From RUG11783 sp964599695 (GTDB lineage Bacteria > Bacillota > Clostridia > Oscillospirales > Ruminococcaceae), in the NCBI GenBank assembly GCA_964599695.1, contig CAZRGP010000015.1, positions 1 to 46,784 of the forward strand: a stretch of 46,784 bases of DNA, in the 5' to 3' direction. Position 1 is the first letter of the stretch, and each line of letters opens with the position of its first letter. Below the pieces are notes generated by a model. That model made no database searches. It worked only from the letters and a program-made list of their open reading frames with translations, and had not been told where the DNA came from. A program made the translations under genes and the position numbers. Shown one piece after another: positions 14,909 to 23,620 of the stretch.

Positions 14909-15025
14909 ATGTGCAAATTGCTAATAAGGCTATCTTCACTCACCTTATTGGTGGCAATGGTAGCATCTAAGGTCCCGTGTTGGGGACCGACGTATCAGCT
15001 TAAGGCACCTGAAGCGCTTAAATAA
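14909..15025 (+). CDS. agrD: AgrD-like cyclic autoinducer pro-peptide
   Basis: This 38-residue gene encodes a hydrophobic, basic N-terminal helix (LLIRLSSLTLLVAMVA) followed by KVPCWGPTYQLKAPEALK. That is the AgrD plan: amphipathic leader, a Cys-started core, and a polar Pro-containing tail like the Y(Q/E)P..P..L tails of clostridial and listerial AgrD. By analogy with Listeria (CFMFV before YEP), the ring would be Cys24 to Thr28 (CWGPT), with residues before Cys as exocyclic tail; the exact ends are inferred. It is divergent from the agr operon. The start is supported by the G-rich site. It precedes the secreted-protein and transporter genes. Confidence 0.8.
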   Translation: MCKLLIRLSSLTLLVAMVASKVPCWGPTYQLKAPEALK

Positions 15026-15100
15026 TTTTGCAAGAGTGGGTGTGACTGGGGTTAAGATACGTGATTTTTAAAATGATTATGAAAGGAAGAGACAAAAATC

Positions 15101-15691
15101 ATGAAAAAGAGAATACTTATTATGGCAGCATTTATGCTTCTCATGAGTACATTTATGTTTGGAGCACATGCGGCATCAGTTGATGACCTTGCATCGAATT
15201 ATTGGGCTGGTGATGCTACAAAAGTTTATTTTGTTGCAGGGACAAACGGAACTCGGTGTCTTAATGTATATGCAAGCACACCAGCTTCTGGAAATCAGTT
15301 ATCTTCGTATGCTTGGTCAGGAAGTTATACAAATCAAACGCAGGTTTGGGAAACAGTGTGTTTTTCGTCAGATGCTGGATACTATGGTATCGGCCTTCGT
15401 CCTCTCCAAACCTCAAACCTGGCAATAAATTGCTACAGAGGTTCTGCAAATCCAATAGCCAACATCAGAGAGATCATCGATAACAACTGCGGAGATATGC
15501 ATATTTACGACCTAGATGTTGGTACAACAGGGTATTTGTATTTAACAGTTCCAGCTAGGACAAGCAATCAGCCGTATACGATGTATATGTTTGCAGATTC
15601 AGATTATCCACTTGGAAACAATCAGTACAAGATCACCTGGTGCCACGGAACGAATTATCGCACCCCGTTTGATGTTTACTTCACGAATTAG
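15101..15691 (+). CDS. Secreted ricin-B-like protein
   Basis: The 196-residue protein has a clear signal peptide (cleavage probably after AHA, residue about 24) and no membrane anchor, so it should be released. The mature part has a lectin-like beta-trefoil flavour: CLNVYAS then NQLSSYAWSG and TQVWE resemble the repeats with a QxW motif in ricin-type domains. Five mature Cys could form disulfides. GGAAGAG lies 11 bases before the ATG. It is the first full-size gene after the AgrD-like gene and is nine bases ahead of the lipoprotein gene. It could be the main quorum-controlled product. I find no catalytic motif. Confidence 0.7.
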   Translation: MKKRILIMAAFMLLMSTFMFGAHAASVDDLASNYWAGDATKVYFVAGTNGTRCLNVYASTPASGNQLSSYAWSGSYTNQTQVWETVCFSSDAGYYGIGLRPLQTSNLAINCYRGSANPIANIREIIDNNCGDMHIYDLDVGTTGYLYLTVPARTSNQPYTMYMFADSDYPLGNNQYKITWCHGTNYRTPFDVYFTN

Positions 15692-15700
15692 AGAGCAAAG

Positions 15701-17101
15701 ATGAAAAATAGATTGTTTAAAACATGTGTTGTTTTTCTTATTAGTATCTTATTAGTCAGTTGCGGCACATTCGGTGCTGATGACCTCGAGCCTAAAGAAA
15801 TCAATAGCGAACCATCTCATGGTAGCAGTGCGCATTTACCGGACGAGACTCGAGGCCTTTCATTATCAATAGTAAAAACTCCTGGCATGCTATTTGATAA
15901 CACCATAGCATCTTCAAACGGATTGTATAAGTTAAGGACGGATCATGGTGGAACCTCAGTACTATATTATGATTACAGTACTATGTCCTTAAACTATTTA
16001 TCCAATCAGCTAATAGCGACTACAAGCGATGAGAACCCCGGATGGATTCCTAGCGACGAAGGTGGTACTGTTCCGGCTATCAATGGGGATTATCTATATG
16101 TTGTTACTGTTGGATTAAGATCCGTAGGGGGCTCAGGTGGAGAACCAGCTAAAGTGTTCCGGATGGCATTGGATGGATCTGACAGAAAAGATCTTACACT
16201 TCCTCAGAGCATGTTGCTTAATCAGAACAGCGGAATAGTTGCCGATGAAAATGGAATCTACCTTCTGATGGATACATATGATGCAGAGGAGAGGGCTTAC
16301 GGTGACTTTGTTCTTCTGTATGTGAACAGCAAAATGGAGAAAGCAGAAGAAATCGCAAGATTCCCTAACAATGTTTTTGCGTTGAATCTGTATGGCGCCA
16401 TTGGAAAAGAACTCATCTTCAGGGTAGCGAGGCCTCAGGAAGGATATGAGGAAGCTTCACGTAATGAGCAGTTTATGCATTTACGATATGCATATGTAAG
16501 CTATGATATTGAGACTCATAGTGAGAAGCAACTCATCCAATATAACCAGGGGGAGTACTCTATTTCCTATGACTATGGGAACAATTTATATTACTGTAAA
16601 GTTGGAGAAAACGATATCCACAGAATAGACATAACATCAAAAAATGATGAAATAGTATTGCGTGCAGATGACATTTTGAGTCTCACGGGAAAGGAAACTG
16701 TAAGGGTATATGATTCGATTATAGATGACAAAATAGGGGTTGTTACTTCTGTAGATGAGCCATATGAAGTGCATCAATACTATTATGATCTCATAACAGG
16801 GGATCTTTATGAGCCTGACATGGTCTTTTATGAGGATGATGTTGAGCATCCTGTGAGGATCATTGCTGAAACTTTTGACCGTTATGTTGTGATTAACGGA
16901 TATATCTACTACACAGAAATAGATACTATTGATGGCATGCCTGCGGAAACGACAAGAATTGAGAAGTATTTCTCTATGATAGATAAGGACGATTACTGGA
17001 AAAACGAGCCTAATTATGAATCCTTTACAGATTATGTGTATCCGTCAGATGCAGAGATCAAATCCCAGTATTCACACAAGGCTCAGGGACCTGGATATTA
17101 G
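15701..17101 (+). CDS. Lipoprotein with predicted beta-propeller
   Basis: The 466-residue protein has a lipoprotein signal ending LLVSC (Cys21). An acidic linker and a long beta-rich domain follow. Repeating segments such as NGLYKLRTDHGG, GDYLYVVTVGL, NGIYLLMDTYD and GYIYYTEIDT recur about every 60 residues, like DUF5050-type propellers. It would be anchored on the outer face of the membrane. It begins nine bases after the ricin-like gene and precedes the transporter genes, so an accessory, receptor or immunity role for that system is plausible. No enzyme motif is visible. Confidence 0.65.
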   Translation: MKNRLFKTCVVFLISILLVSCGTFGADDLEPKEINSEPSHGSSAHLPDETRGLSLSIVKTPGMLFDNTIASSNGLYKLRTDHGGTSVLYYDYSTMSLNYLSNQLIATTSDENPGWIPSDEGGTVPAINGDYLYVVTVGLRSVGGSGGEPAKVFRMALDGSDRKDLTLPQSMLLNQNSGIVADENGIYLLMDTYDAEERAYGDFVLLYVNSKMEKAEEIARFPNNVFALNLYGAIGKELIFRVARPQEGYEEASRNEQFMHLRYAYVSYDIETHSEKQLIQYNQGEYSISYDYGNNLYYCKVGENDIHRIDITSKNDEIVLRADDILSLTGKETVRVYDSIIDDKIGVVTSVDEPYEVHQYYYDLITGDLYEPDMVFYEDDVEHPVRIIAETFDRYVVINGYIYYTEIDTIDGMPAETTRIEKYFSMIDKDDYWKNEPNYESFTDYVYPSDAEIKSQYSHKAQGPGY

Positions 17102-17136
17102 TATCATATACACTATGGCGATTTGGAGTGCAACAG

Positions 17137-17868
17137 ATGAGTGCAGTATTAAACTGTATAGGCCTGACACACAGATATTCTAATACCAAAAGGAATGCTC
17201 TGACAGAATTTACCGCAACGTTCGGGCCGGGAATTACAGCAATTCTCGGCCCGAACGGCTCGGGGAAATCAACACTTCTGAACATAATCTCTTGTAATTT
17301 GAAGCCAACGAAAGGAATTGTTTTGTGGAATGATCAGGTTACCTTCCGCAATCGAAAGAGATATCTGGAAAAGATCGGTTACGTTCCTCAGCAGCAGGGA
17401 CTCTACGACACTTTTACTGGAAAAGAGTTCCTTGAATACTTTTGTGCGCTTAAAAAGATACCTGAATCTGCTATAGAGGATGAAGTGAAGAGCAGCATAT
17501 CAGCAGTAAATCTTCAGAATGATCTGGACAGGAAAATAGGCTCATACTCAGGAGGTATGAAGCAGAGACTGCTCATAGCACAGGCTCTTTTGGGGGCACC
17601 TGAGCTCATGATCCTTGATGAGCCTACGGTAGGGCTTGACCCTAAAGAGAGAGTAAAAGTAAAGGAGATCATGAAGAACTATGCATTGAAAGGAAAAACA
17701 GTGATCCTTGCAACGCATATCGTTTCTGACGTGGAAAACATAGCGGATAAAGTAATGGTTCTTAAAGAGGGACGGGTCTGCAGCTTCGATGAACCAGAGA
17801 TACTGGTCCGAAAATATGGTTGTGAGGGCTTGGAAGAGGTATATATGTCGATCTTCGGTGATGTATAA
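17137..17868 (+). CDS. ABC transporter ATP-binding protein (intact)
   Basis: The 243-residue ATPase has all catalytic elements: Walker A GPNGSGKST, Q-loop YVPQQQGLYD, signature YSGGMKQRL, Walker B LMILDEPTVGLDP and the switch His in ATHIVSD. It is of the CcmA/bacitracin-exporter type that pairs with ABC-2 permeases. The ATG at 17137 follows GGAG at 17124-17127; a GTG at 17128 abuts that site and is unlikely. Its stop codon overlaps the permease ATG by one base (TAATG). It should power the double permease encoded next. Confidence 0.93.
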   Translation: MSAVLNCIGLTHRYSNTKRNALTEFTATFGPGITAILGPNGSGKSTLLNIISCNLKPTKGIVLWNDQVTFRNRKRYLEKIGYVPQQQGLYDTFTGKEFLEYFCALKKIPESAIEDEVKSSISAVNLQNDLDRKIGSYSGGMKQRLLIAQALLGAPELMILDEPTVGLDPKERVKVKEIMKNYALKGKTVILATHIVSDVENIADKVMVLKEGRVCSFDEPEILVRKYGCEGLEEVYMSIFGDV

Positions 17869-20219
17869 TGCTCATCTTTTTGTGTGAGATGAAGAAGATG
17901 TGGAGGAACAGGAGGACCGCCTTGGGTTTGCTTGTCCTCCTTCTTGCCAATCTGTATTTAATTGCGCTTTCATCAAAAACCAGTTTTTCAGGTAATGCAT
18001 ACAGAACAATAAGCAAAGACCTATTGTCGATGAGCATGGAACAAAAGGAGCAATATCTTGCAGATCGCATGGAAATGCTTGACAGCATAAAAGTGTTTGT
18101 GGCTGTCGAATCCAGCGAGAAGGAGCACGGCGTCACAGAGTACTCTGTCATCCAGAAAAAGGAAAATGAGGAACTGTACCGCAAGTATTATGACGATTAT
18201 AAATCACAGAAATATGTGGTCTATACGGACGATTATTATACCGAACAGGTTTTCCTCTCGTATATCAATAAAGAATTCCAGAGCGCTTATAAGTACGACA
18301 AGTATCTCAAGTCAATAATAGATAAAGCTGATTCTCTGCTGCACAGCAACATGAATTCAGAAGCAGATTCGCTGTTCCGCATGCAAAGCATAGCCATGCT
18401 AAGAGATAAGTACGAGATGCTAAACGACATTCCGGTCGACTATGTCCCATGTAAAGGCATTGAGATTCCTTTATCAACAAGGATAACGGACTGGATCCTC
18501 CTGTTCGTTTCTTTGTATTTTTCGGTATCGATGGTATATGACGAGAGAAAGACCGGAATGTATTATCTCGTGCGAAGTACACCTTTAGGAAGAAAGCACG
18601 TAGCATTCAGCAAGGTTCTCGCAGGTCTTATATCGGTTTTGTTGATATCTCTCATTTTTTACGGCTCAAATTTTGCAGTATTTCAGGCGGTTTACGGTTA
18701 TGTGCCTATGAATAACAGCATACAGAGCTGCTCCTGTTTCTTGTCCTCCCCGTTTCACATGAACATAATAAACACTATCATGTTGTTTTATGTGACAAAA
18801 GCAGTACCGATTTTTACTGTATTTCTGATGTCTCTGCTGTTCTCTGCAGTATTTGATTCATGGTCTGTCTCTTTTATGAGCACAGTAGCGTTGATAGCAG
18901 GAGGAATAGGTATAAAAGGATTATTCGCCGCGTCAGGAAAATGGTCATGGATAAAGTATTTGGGCACTCTTAACATGATGGATCCTCAGGATAGTATTTT
19001 CAGTTATTACTATCTGAATATCAATGATGTGCCGATATCAAGATTGTCGTACGAATTGCTCCTCTCTTTATTCCGAATAGTTCTTCTCTGTGTAGCCTAT
19101 ACCCTGGTATTGAGTGAAAGGCAAACATTGCGGTCAGGCAAAACGGCATTCGCTCTTAAAAGCAGCAACAGGAAAGTTAGATCATACTTCGAAGGTGAAT
19201 GGCACAAATTCATGACAGAAATAAAGAATGGTCCGGTAATTATGGTTATTATTATCGGCGCGATCCTTTTTTATTCAAAACCCAACTATATATCGGTCGC
19301 TGAGCAGATTTACAGACAAGAGATGAAAGCCATAAAAGGGGAATACTCACAGAGCACATATGATCACCTTAACAAATGGAACCAGGAATTCGAGCCGATA
19401 CGGACTGTGGAGAGCGAGTATAATTCCGGATTGATAACCTCACGGGAATATCAGGAAAGAATGAGTGAACTTAATGATCTTAAGATCGAATACTCTGTTT
19501 TCAACCACATCGTTAAGGAAGATATCCCTTATGTAATATCAACAGATGGAGCAAAGCTTATATACGGAACCGGATACAGGTATTTATTTGATACAGATGA
19601 AAAAAAAGACAAGCTTTTCATGCTTCTTTCGTCTTTCATTACCATCATTGTCTTCTCTAACTATTATCTGGTAGAGGAAAAAGGGAAGATGGCTCAGCTT
19701 ATCCGGGTGGTTCCTGAGGGACAGTCTGACCTTTATAACGCCAAAAAAAAGATCATAATGCTGTACAGCATTATGATCCCAATTATAGAGAGCGCATGCA
19801 GGCTTATAAGGACGTGGATCGATTACGGACTTGAAGGTATGAGTTATACAGCCAGCAGTCTGAACTGGATGAGCAATCTTACACAGTCTCTCTCCGTGTT
19901 TTCAGCATTTCTTTTGACTGTACTGTTGAAATGTCTTTGCCTATATACGATTGCCGTCGGAACTACCGGATTATCTGTCTTCACAAAAAATCTTCATTCG
20001 ACCGTTTTAATCTCTTTTCTGTTTTTTTGCCTTTTCCCAACTCTATCATATCTAAGCGAATCTTCCTTTGTGGATCTAAGTCTGTATAACCTGTTCCATG
20101 GAAGTGTTCTGCTTAAAAAGACCAGTGCGGCTGAAACATTCATGCTTATGATTGTATCACTAATTATCATCGGAGTCGGAAGTACAATGATCCGAAAGTA
20201 TTCTGCAGGAGATCAGTAA
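17868..20219 (+). CDS. Fused double ABC-2-type permease
   Basis: This 783-residue membrane protein looks like two ABC-2 permeases joined end to end. Each half has one N-terminal span, a long polar extracytoplasmic loop, then about five spans. Each half carries the cytoplasmic coupling motif: YDERKTGMYYLVRSTPLGR at about residue 222, and the weaker VEEKGKMAQLIRVVPEGQ at about residue 602. ABC-2 permeases normally dimerise, so the fusion would supply the whole channel in one chain. The second motif has lost Arg and Gly-Arg, suggesting one half is less engaged with an ATPase. It lies between an intact and a dead ATPase gene, overlapping each by one base. Confidence 0.8.
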   Translation: MLIFLCEMKKMWRNRRTALGLLVLLLANLYLIALSSKTSFSGNAYRTISKDLLSMSMEQKEQYLADRMEMLDSIKVFVAVESSEKEHGVTEYSVIQKKENEELYRKYYDDYKSQKYVVYTDDYYTEQVFLSYINKEFQSAYKYDKYLKSIIDKADSLLHSNMNSEADSLFRMQSIAMLRDKYEMLNDIPVDYVPCKGIEIPLSTRITDWILLFVSLYFSVSMVYDERKTGMYYLVRSTPLGRKHVAFSKVLAGLISVLLISLIFYGSNFAVFQAVYGYVPMNNSIQSCSCFLSSPFHMNIINTIMLFYVTKAVPIFTVFLMSLLFSAVFDSWSVSFMSTVALIAGGIGIKGLFAASGKWSWIKYLGTLNMMDPQDSIFSYYYLNINDVPISRLSYELLLSLFRIVLLCVAYTLVLSERQTLRSGKTAFALKSSNRKVRSYFEGEWHKFMTEIKNGPVIMVIIIGAILFYSKPNYISVAEQIYRQEMKAIKGEYSQSTYDHLNKWNQEFEPIRTVESEYNSGLITSREYQERMSELNDLKIEYSVFNHIVKEDIPYVISTDGAKLIYGTGYRYLFDTDEKKDKLFMLLSSFITIIVFSNYYLVEEKGKMAQLIRVVPEGQSDLYNAKKKIIMLYSIMIPIIESACRLIRTWIDYGLEGMSYTASSLNWMSNLTQSLSVFSAFLLTVLLKCLCLYTIAVGTTGLSVFTKNLHSTVLISFLFFCLFPTLSYLSESSFVDLSLYNLFHGSVLLKKTSAAETFMLMIVSLIIIGVGSTMIRKYSAGDQ

Positions 20220-20896
20220 TGGAAATACAGGTCAAAGATGTTTACAGAGCATTTGATGACGGCTCATATTCGCCCTTTGTTTTGAAGGGGGTGTCTTTTA
20301 ACGCAAGTCCGGGAAAGCCGGTGTTTATTGAAGAGGCCTCCGGCTCAGAAAGTACAACGCTCCTTAACATCCTTGCCGGGCTGGATACGCCTACAGCTGG
20401 GCAAGTGCTTATCGATGGCCAAGACCCCTTTTCCTTAAACGAGAAAAAGAGGACTGCATTCAGGAAAAATCACATTGGGTATGTTACTAGAGAGAACCCG
20501 CTGTTCAATGATCTTACAGTATATATGAACCTTGAGTTGCCATTGATTCTTCACGAATATCCCCGTCTTATGCGTAAAAGGATAGTCGTCTCCGCATCCG
20601 ACAGATTCGGTATCACAAATCTGCTTCAATTCCATCCTAAAGATCTTAGTGCTGCACAAGTAGCTTCTGTTGCAGTAGCGAGCGCTTTGATATGCTCTCC
20701 AGAAATATTGCTTATCGATAATCTGGACAGAGAACTGGATTCAAATGAGGCTTCAGGTTTTATAAGAACACTTGTTGATATATCCAATGAATACAACTTA
20801 ACAGCCGTAATAACATCGGGTCATCCGGTTTCGATTACCACACAAAACACTTACATCTTGAGAGATGGAGCCCTGATCAAAAAGGAAACTGAATAA
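20219..20896 (+). CDS. Catalytically dead ABC ATPase (MacB/LolD-type)
   Basis: The 225-residue protein has the fold of MacB-type ATPases but has lost its catalytic residues. Walker A reads EASGSESTTLL where GxSGSGKSTLL is expected, so the Lys is gone. The signature reads LSAAQ instead of LSGGQ. Walker B reads LLIDNLDRELD, with the catalytic Glu replaced by Asn. The His remains in ITSGHPVS. The frame is intact, coding is clean, and it overlaps the permease gene by one base, so it looks selected as a pseudo-enzyme. It may be a regulatory or structural subunit, or form a heterodimer with the intact ATPase. Confidence 0.85.
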   Translation: MEIQVKDVYRAFDDGSYSPFVLKGVSFNASPGKPVFIEEASGSESTTLLNILAGLDTPTAGQVLIDGQDPFSLNEKKRTAFRKNHIGYVTRENPLFNDLTVYMNLELPLILHEYPRLMRKRIVVSASDRFGITNLLQFHPKDLSAAQVASVAVASALICSPEILLIDNLDRELDSNEASGFIRTLVDISNEYNLTAVITSGHPVSITTQNTYILRDGALIKKETE

Positions 20897-20898
20897 AG

Positions 20899-22428
20899 AT
20901 GAGAAAACTAATAGTTTTTATCCTTCTGATCGCGATCTTATCCGCTAATACAGGAGTGGTATGTCATGCAGAAGAACTCACCGAGGATCCTCCTGAGGAG
21001 ATCGTAACAGAAAACAGCATTGAAGAATACGGCTCAGAGGAAACACCTGAAATAGATGAAAAGGGAACTGACGACACTGGTAATGAGGGGATAACAGAAT
21101 CCGACACTGATGACCAGCCGGACTCCGAAGATCAGGAAAGCGAGATACCTGTTCCTGACTCTTCAGGGACAACTGATCCTGGTCAGAGCGGAGATGAAGA
21201 AACTGTCATTCCGGATGATGACCCCATCATTTATGTTCCCGTTATCGACCCTATCTTTATTGAAGACCAGCCCAATGTATCTGTCTGGGCTGGACAAAAT
21301 GCACAATATTCCTTAAAGTTTTTCGCTAAAGACGGGTATGCTATCCGGTCAATAGACCTTCTGACATCAACGGATATTAACATCTTCCCCTTTAGAATAG
21401 AACGGACAACATATCTCTCTCAATATGATGACGTGTCAAGCTGCCTATACGATGTCAGCCTGAACAGCAGAGCTGATGCTGTCCAGAATTTCTATACTAT
21501 AAAATACTCTGTTACATATGTGGATCTGTACACGCATGAGGAAAGAAAACAGGAGCTGTCTACTGTAGTTGGGATACTGCAGCATGAAAAAGAGGAGGAG
21601 AAGACATATGATCCTATCCTGTATGTTTCGTCTCTGAAATCAGTGCCTGACGAGGTCTATGCAGGAGATGAGTTCGACCTGATTCTTACTTTAAAAAATG
21701 AATCACCCTGTGCTGTGATCAATATTAAAGGAGTTTGGGATACTGCAGGAAATGTTGTACCAATAAACGGAGCCACTTCTTTTACGATCTCCAGGATAGG
21801 AGCTTATGCCTCCAAAACAATTACCCTGAGGGTCAAGGCGGGTGATAATGTGCAACATGGTAACTACCCAGTTTCTGTCACTGCAGAATATGAAGCAGAA
21901 AATGGCAGCGACAAGCAGCGTGTTGTAGAAAAAGCATATATATCTATCAATCAGAGAGTAAATCTTTCGTGCTCAGAGATAAGTATATATCCGCAGATAC
22001 CGGAAGCTGGACAAACTGTAAACGTATCTTTTTCGATCATGAATACCGGCGATGCTACATGCCAGAACATCAGGATCGTCGAGAAGGATTCTGAAGGTAT
22101 CGTGAGCAGTGAATCCGTTTTTCTCGGATCTATACCTGCGGGAGGAATAGTCAAAGCAGATCTGTACCTGTCAACTCTCAGAGCAGGGAATGCACATCCC
22201 GTCTTCACTGTTTATTATGAGGACGATCTTGGAAAAGAAACAAAATTGTCTGTTTCTGCTGATCTCGAGGTCTCTCCTGTCAAAGTAGATGTAGTTATTC
22301 CGGAACCTGAAGAAAAAGAGGCTAAAACAAATGGATTTATGATCTGGATCGTTTCAGGCATTCTGTTAATAGCTGTTTTATTGACTGTTTATTATTTCAA
22401 AAGAAAAAGAAGAGATGATTACATTTGA
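20899..22428 (+). CDS. CARDB-like membrane-anchored surface protein
   Basis: The 509-residue protein has a signal peptide (about 1-25) and a very acidic Glu/Asp/Ser/Pro linker to about residue 110. It has beta-sandwich repeats, including the CARDB-like segments VYAGDEFDLILTLKNES and PEAGQTVNVSFSIMNTGD. It ends with a transmembrane helix (about 477-497) and a basic tail KRKRRDD. It should stand on the outer surface. It starts two bases after the dead ATPase and overlaps the FtsX-like permease by 14 bases. In MacB-type systems an extracytoplasmic partner sits beside the permease; this protein may fill that place, though it is not homologous to membrane fusion proteins by any motif I can see. 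Confidence 0.7.
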   Translation: MRKLIVFILLIAILSANTGVVCHAEELTEDPPEEIVTENSIEEYGSEETPEIDEKGTDDTGNEGITESDTDDQPDSEDQESEIPVPDSSGTTDPGQSGDEETVIPDDDPIIYVPVIDPIFIEDQPNVSVWAGQNAQYSLKFFAKDGYAIRSIDLLTSTDINIFPFRIERTTYLSQYDDVSSCLYDVSLNSRADAVQNFYTIKYSVTYVDLYTHEERKQELSTVVGILQHEKEEEKTYDPILYVSSLKSVPDEVYAGDEFDLILTLKNESPCAVINIKGVWDTAGNVVPINGATSFTISRIGAYASKTITLRVKAGDNVQHGNYPVSVTAEYEAENGSDKQRVVEKAYISINQRVNLSCSEISIYPQIPEAGQTVNVSFSIMNTGDATCQNIRIVEKDSEGIVSSESVFLGSIPAGGIVKADLYLSTLRAGNAHPVFTVYYEDDLGKETKLSVSADLEVSPVKVDVVIPEPEEKEAKTNGFMIWIVSGILLIAVLLTVYYFKRKRRDDYI

Positions 22429-23620
22429 TCTTATTGCTGTTCTTTACAGACTTCTTGCCCAAAAAAGAAAGATGCTGATGATTTCACTTGTGTATGCAGC
22501 TGTTGTTTTAGTGTTTGTCGTTTTGCTATCTAAACAGGAAGGCGAAAGAAGGGAATTAATACGAAGAACAGAAAATGTCTTTTACTCAGATGTGGTGAGC
22601 GTTTCCCGATCAAAAGCAAGCGGAGAGAAAGATTGGATATCTGAGACAGAGGTTAAAGAACTCTATCACCTTAAAGGGATCAGGTTTGCAAGTCCGATTG
22701 TCAATATGGATGTTATGATCCTGTATCAGGGCGGCAGTATAACTTTTCCGATCCAGGCTGTGTCTGACGATGTGTTCTCTTATATCGGCATAACTCCGGA
22801 TAGCATTAACAAAGACATCTTCTATATGGGAGTATCTGCTAAAAAAAGTGCCTCTGAGAAAATGCGATCCGACCCGAGTTATTTGGCTAATCTTATTGCT
22901 GTCTTTGATGTGAAGGAGCAGCAGGAATATATTGCGGGAAACAGATTGTCACCGCCGAAAAAGTATTCCGTTTCAGTTGTAGATATAAATGAAAACACGA
23001 GCAAATACTCTGAGATGCCTCAGGTCTCAAACACTTCTTATGTAAGCCTTGATATGATCACTGCTCTAGTAAAGCAGGGGAGTTTAAAAGAAGATTCAAA
23101 TATCAGATACGATGAGATAAAAGACGAGATGCTTTTCAAAAACATTTATGTATGTGCTGGAAGTGTGGATGATCTGAGCAATATGATTGCCTCGCTTGAG
23201 GATAAAGGATACAGCGCAGAACCTGTTGCTAATGTTAATAATATGGCTCGGTATGACAGCATGAAGGACTTTTTGCTTCCTATAATGACTGTTTTTCTGG
23301 TAACCGTTTCAGCTATCCTGTCGGTTATGTTTGTGTCAGATGTCAAAAACGAAAAGAAAGGCCTCATTCATAAATTAAAAGTCTTAGGATTGAATAATAA
23401 TTCTGTGGCTCTTGTAATAACAGGGGTGAATGGGTTAGTGGCATGTTTCGGCTTTTTAATTGCTATCTTTGGATTGGGCATAGTGAAGGGCGTGTGTTAT
23501 TTTATTTTTTCAAAAGTCTTTTATATATCGCTTCAATATGAGTTTATTACTGTTTTAGTAATGCTTTTGGTTACTATAACGATTAGTAAATTGGCAGCAA
23601 CTTTTATATTAAAGAACTGA
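22415..23620 (+). CDS. FtsX/MacB-like permease
   Basis: The 401-residue membrane protein has the MacB topology: one N-terminal span (about 18-38), a large extracytoplasmic domain (about 40-285), then three C-terminal spans (about 288-310, 330-355, 375-397). These proteins often transmit ATP-driven motion across the membrane rather than form a channel. Its natural partner type is a MacB/LolD ATPase, and the only such gene in the operon is the dead one. This start overlaps the surface-protein gene by 14 bases and has AAGAAAAAGAAGAG just upstream. It is the last intact gene of the series. Confidence 0.8.
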   Translation: MITFDLIAVLYRLLAQKRKMLMISLVYAAVVLVFVVLLSKQEGERRELIRRTENVFYSDVVSVSRSKASGEKDWISETEVKELYHLKGIRFASPIVNMDVMILYQGGSITFPIQAVSDDVFSYIGITPDSINKDIFYMGVSAKKSASEKMRSDPSYLANLIAVFDVKEQQEYIAGNRLSPPKKYSVSVVDINENTSKYSEMPQVSNTSYVSLDMITALVKQGSLKEDSNIRYDEIKDEMLFKNIYVCAGSVDDLSNMIASLEDKGYSAEPVANVNNMARYDSMKDFLLPIMTVFLVTVSAILSVMFVSDVKNEKKGLIHKLKVLGLNNNSVALVITGVNGLVACFGFLIAIFGLGIVKGVCYFIFSKVFYISLQYEFITVLVMLLVTITISKLAATFILKN

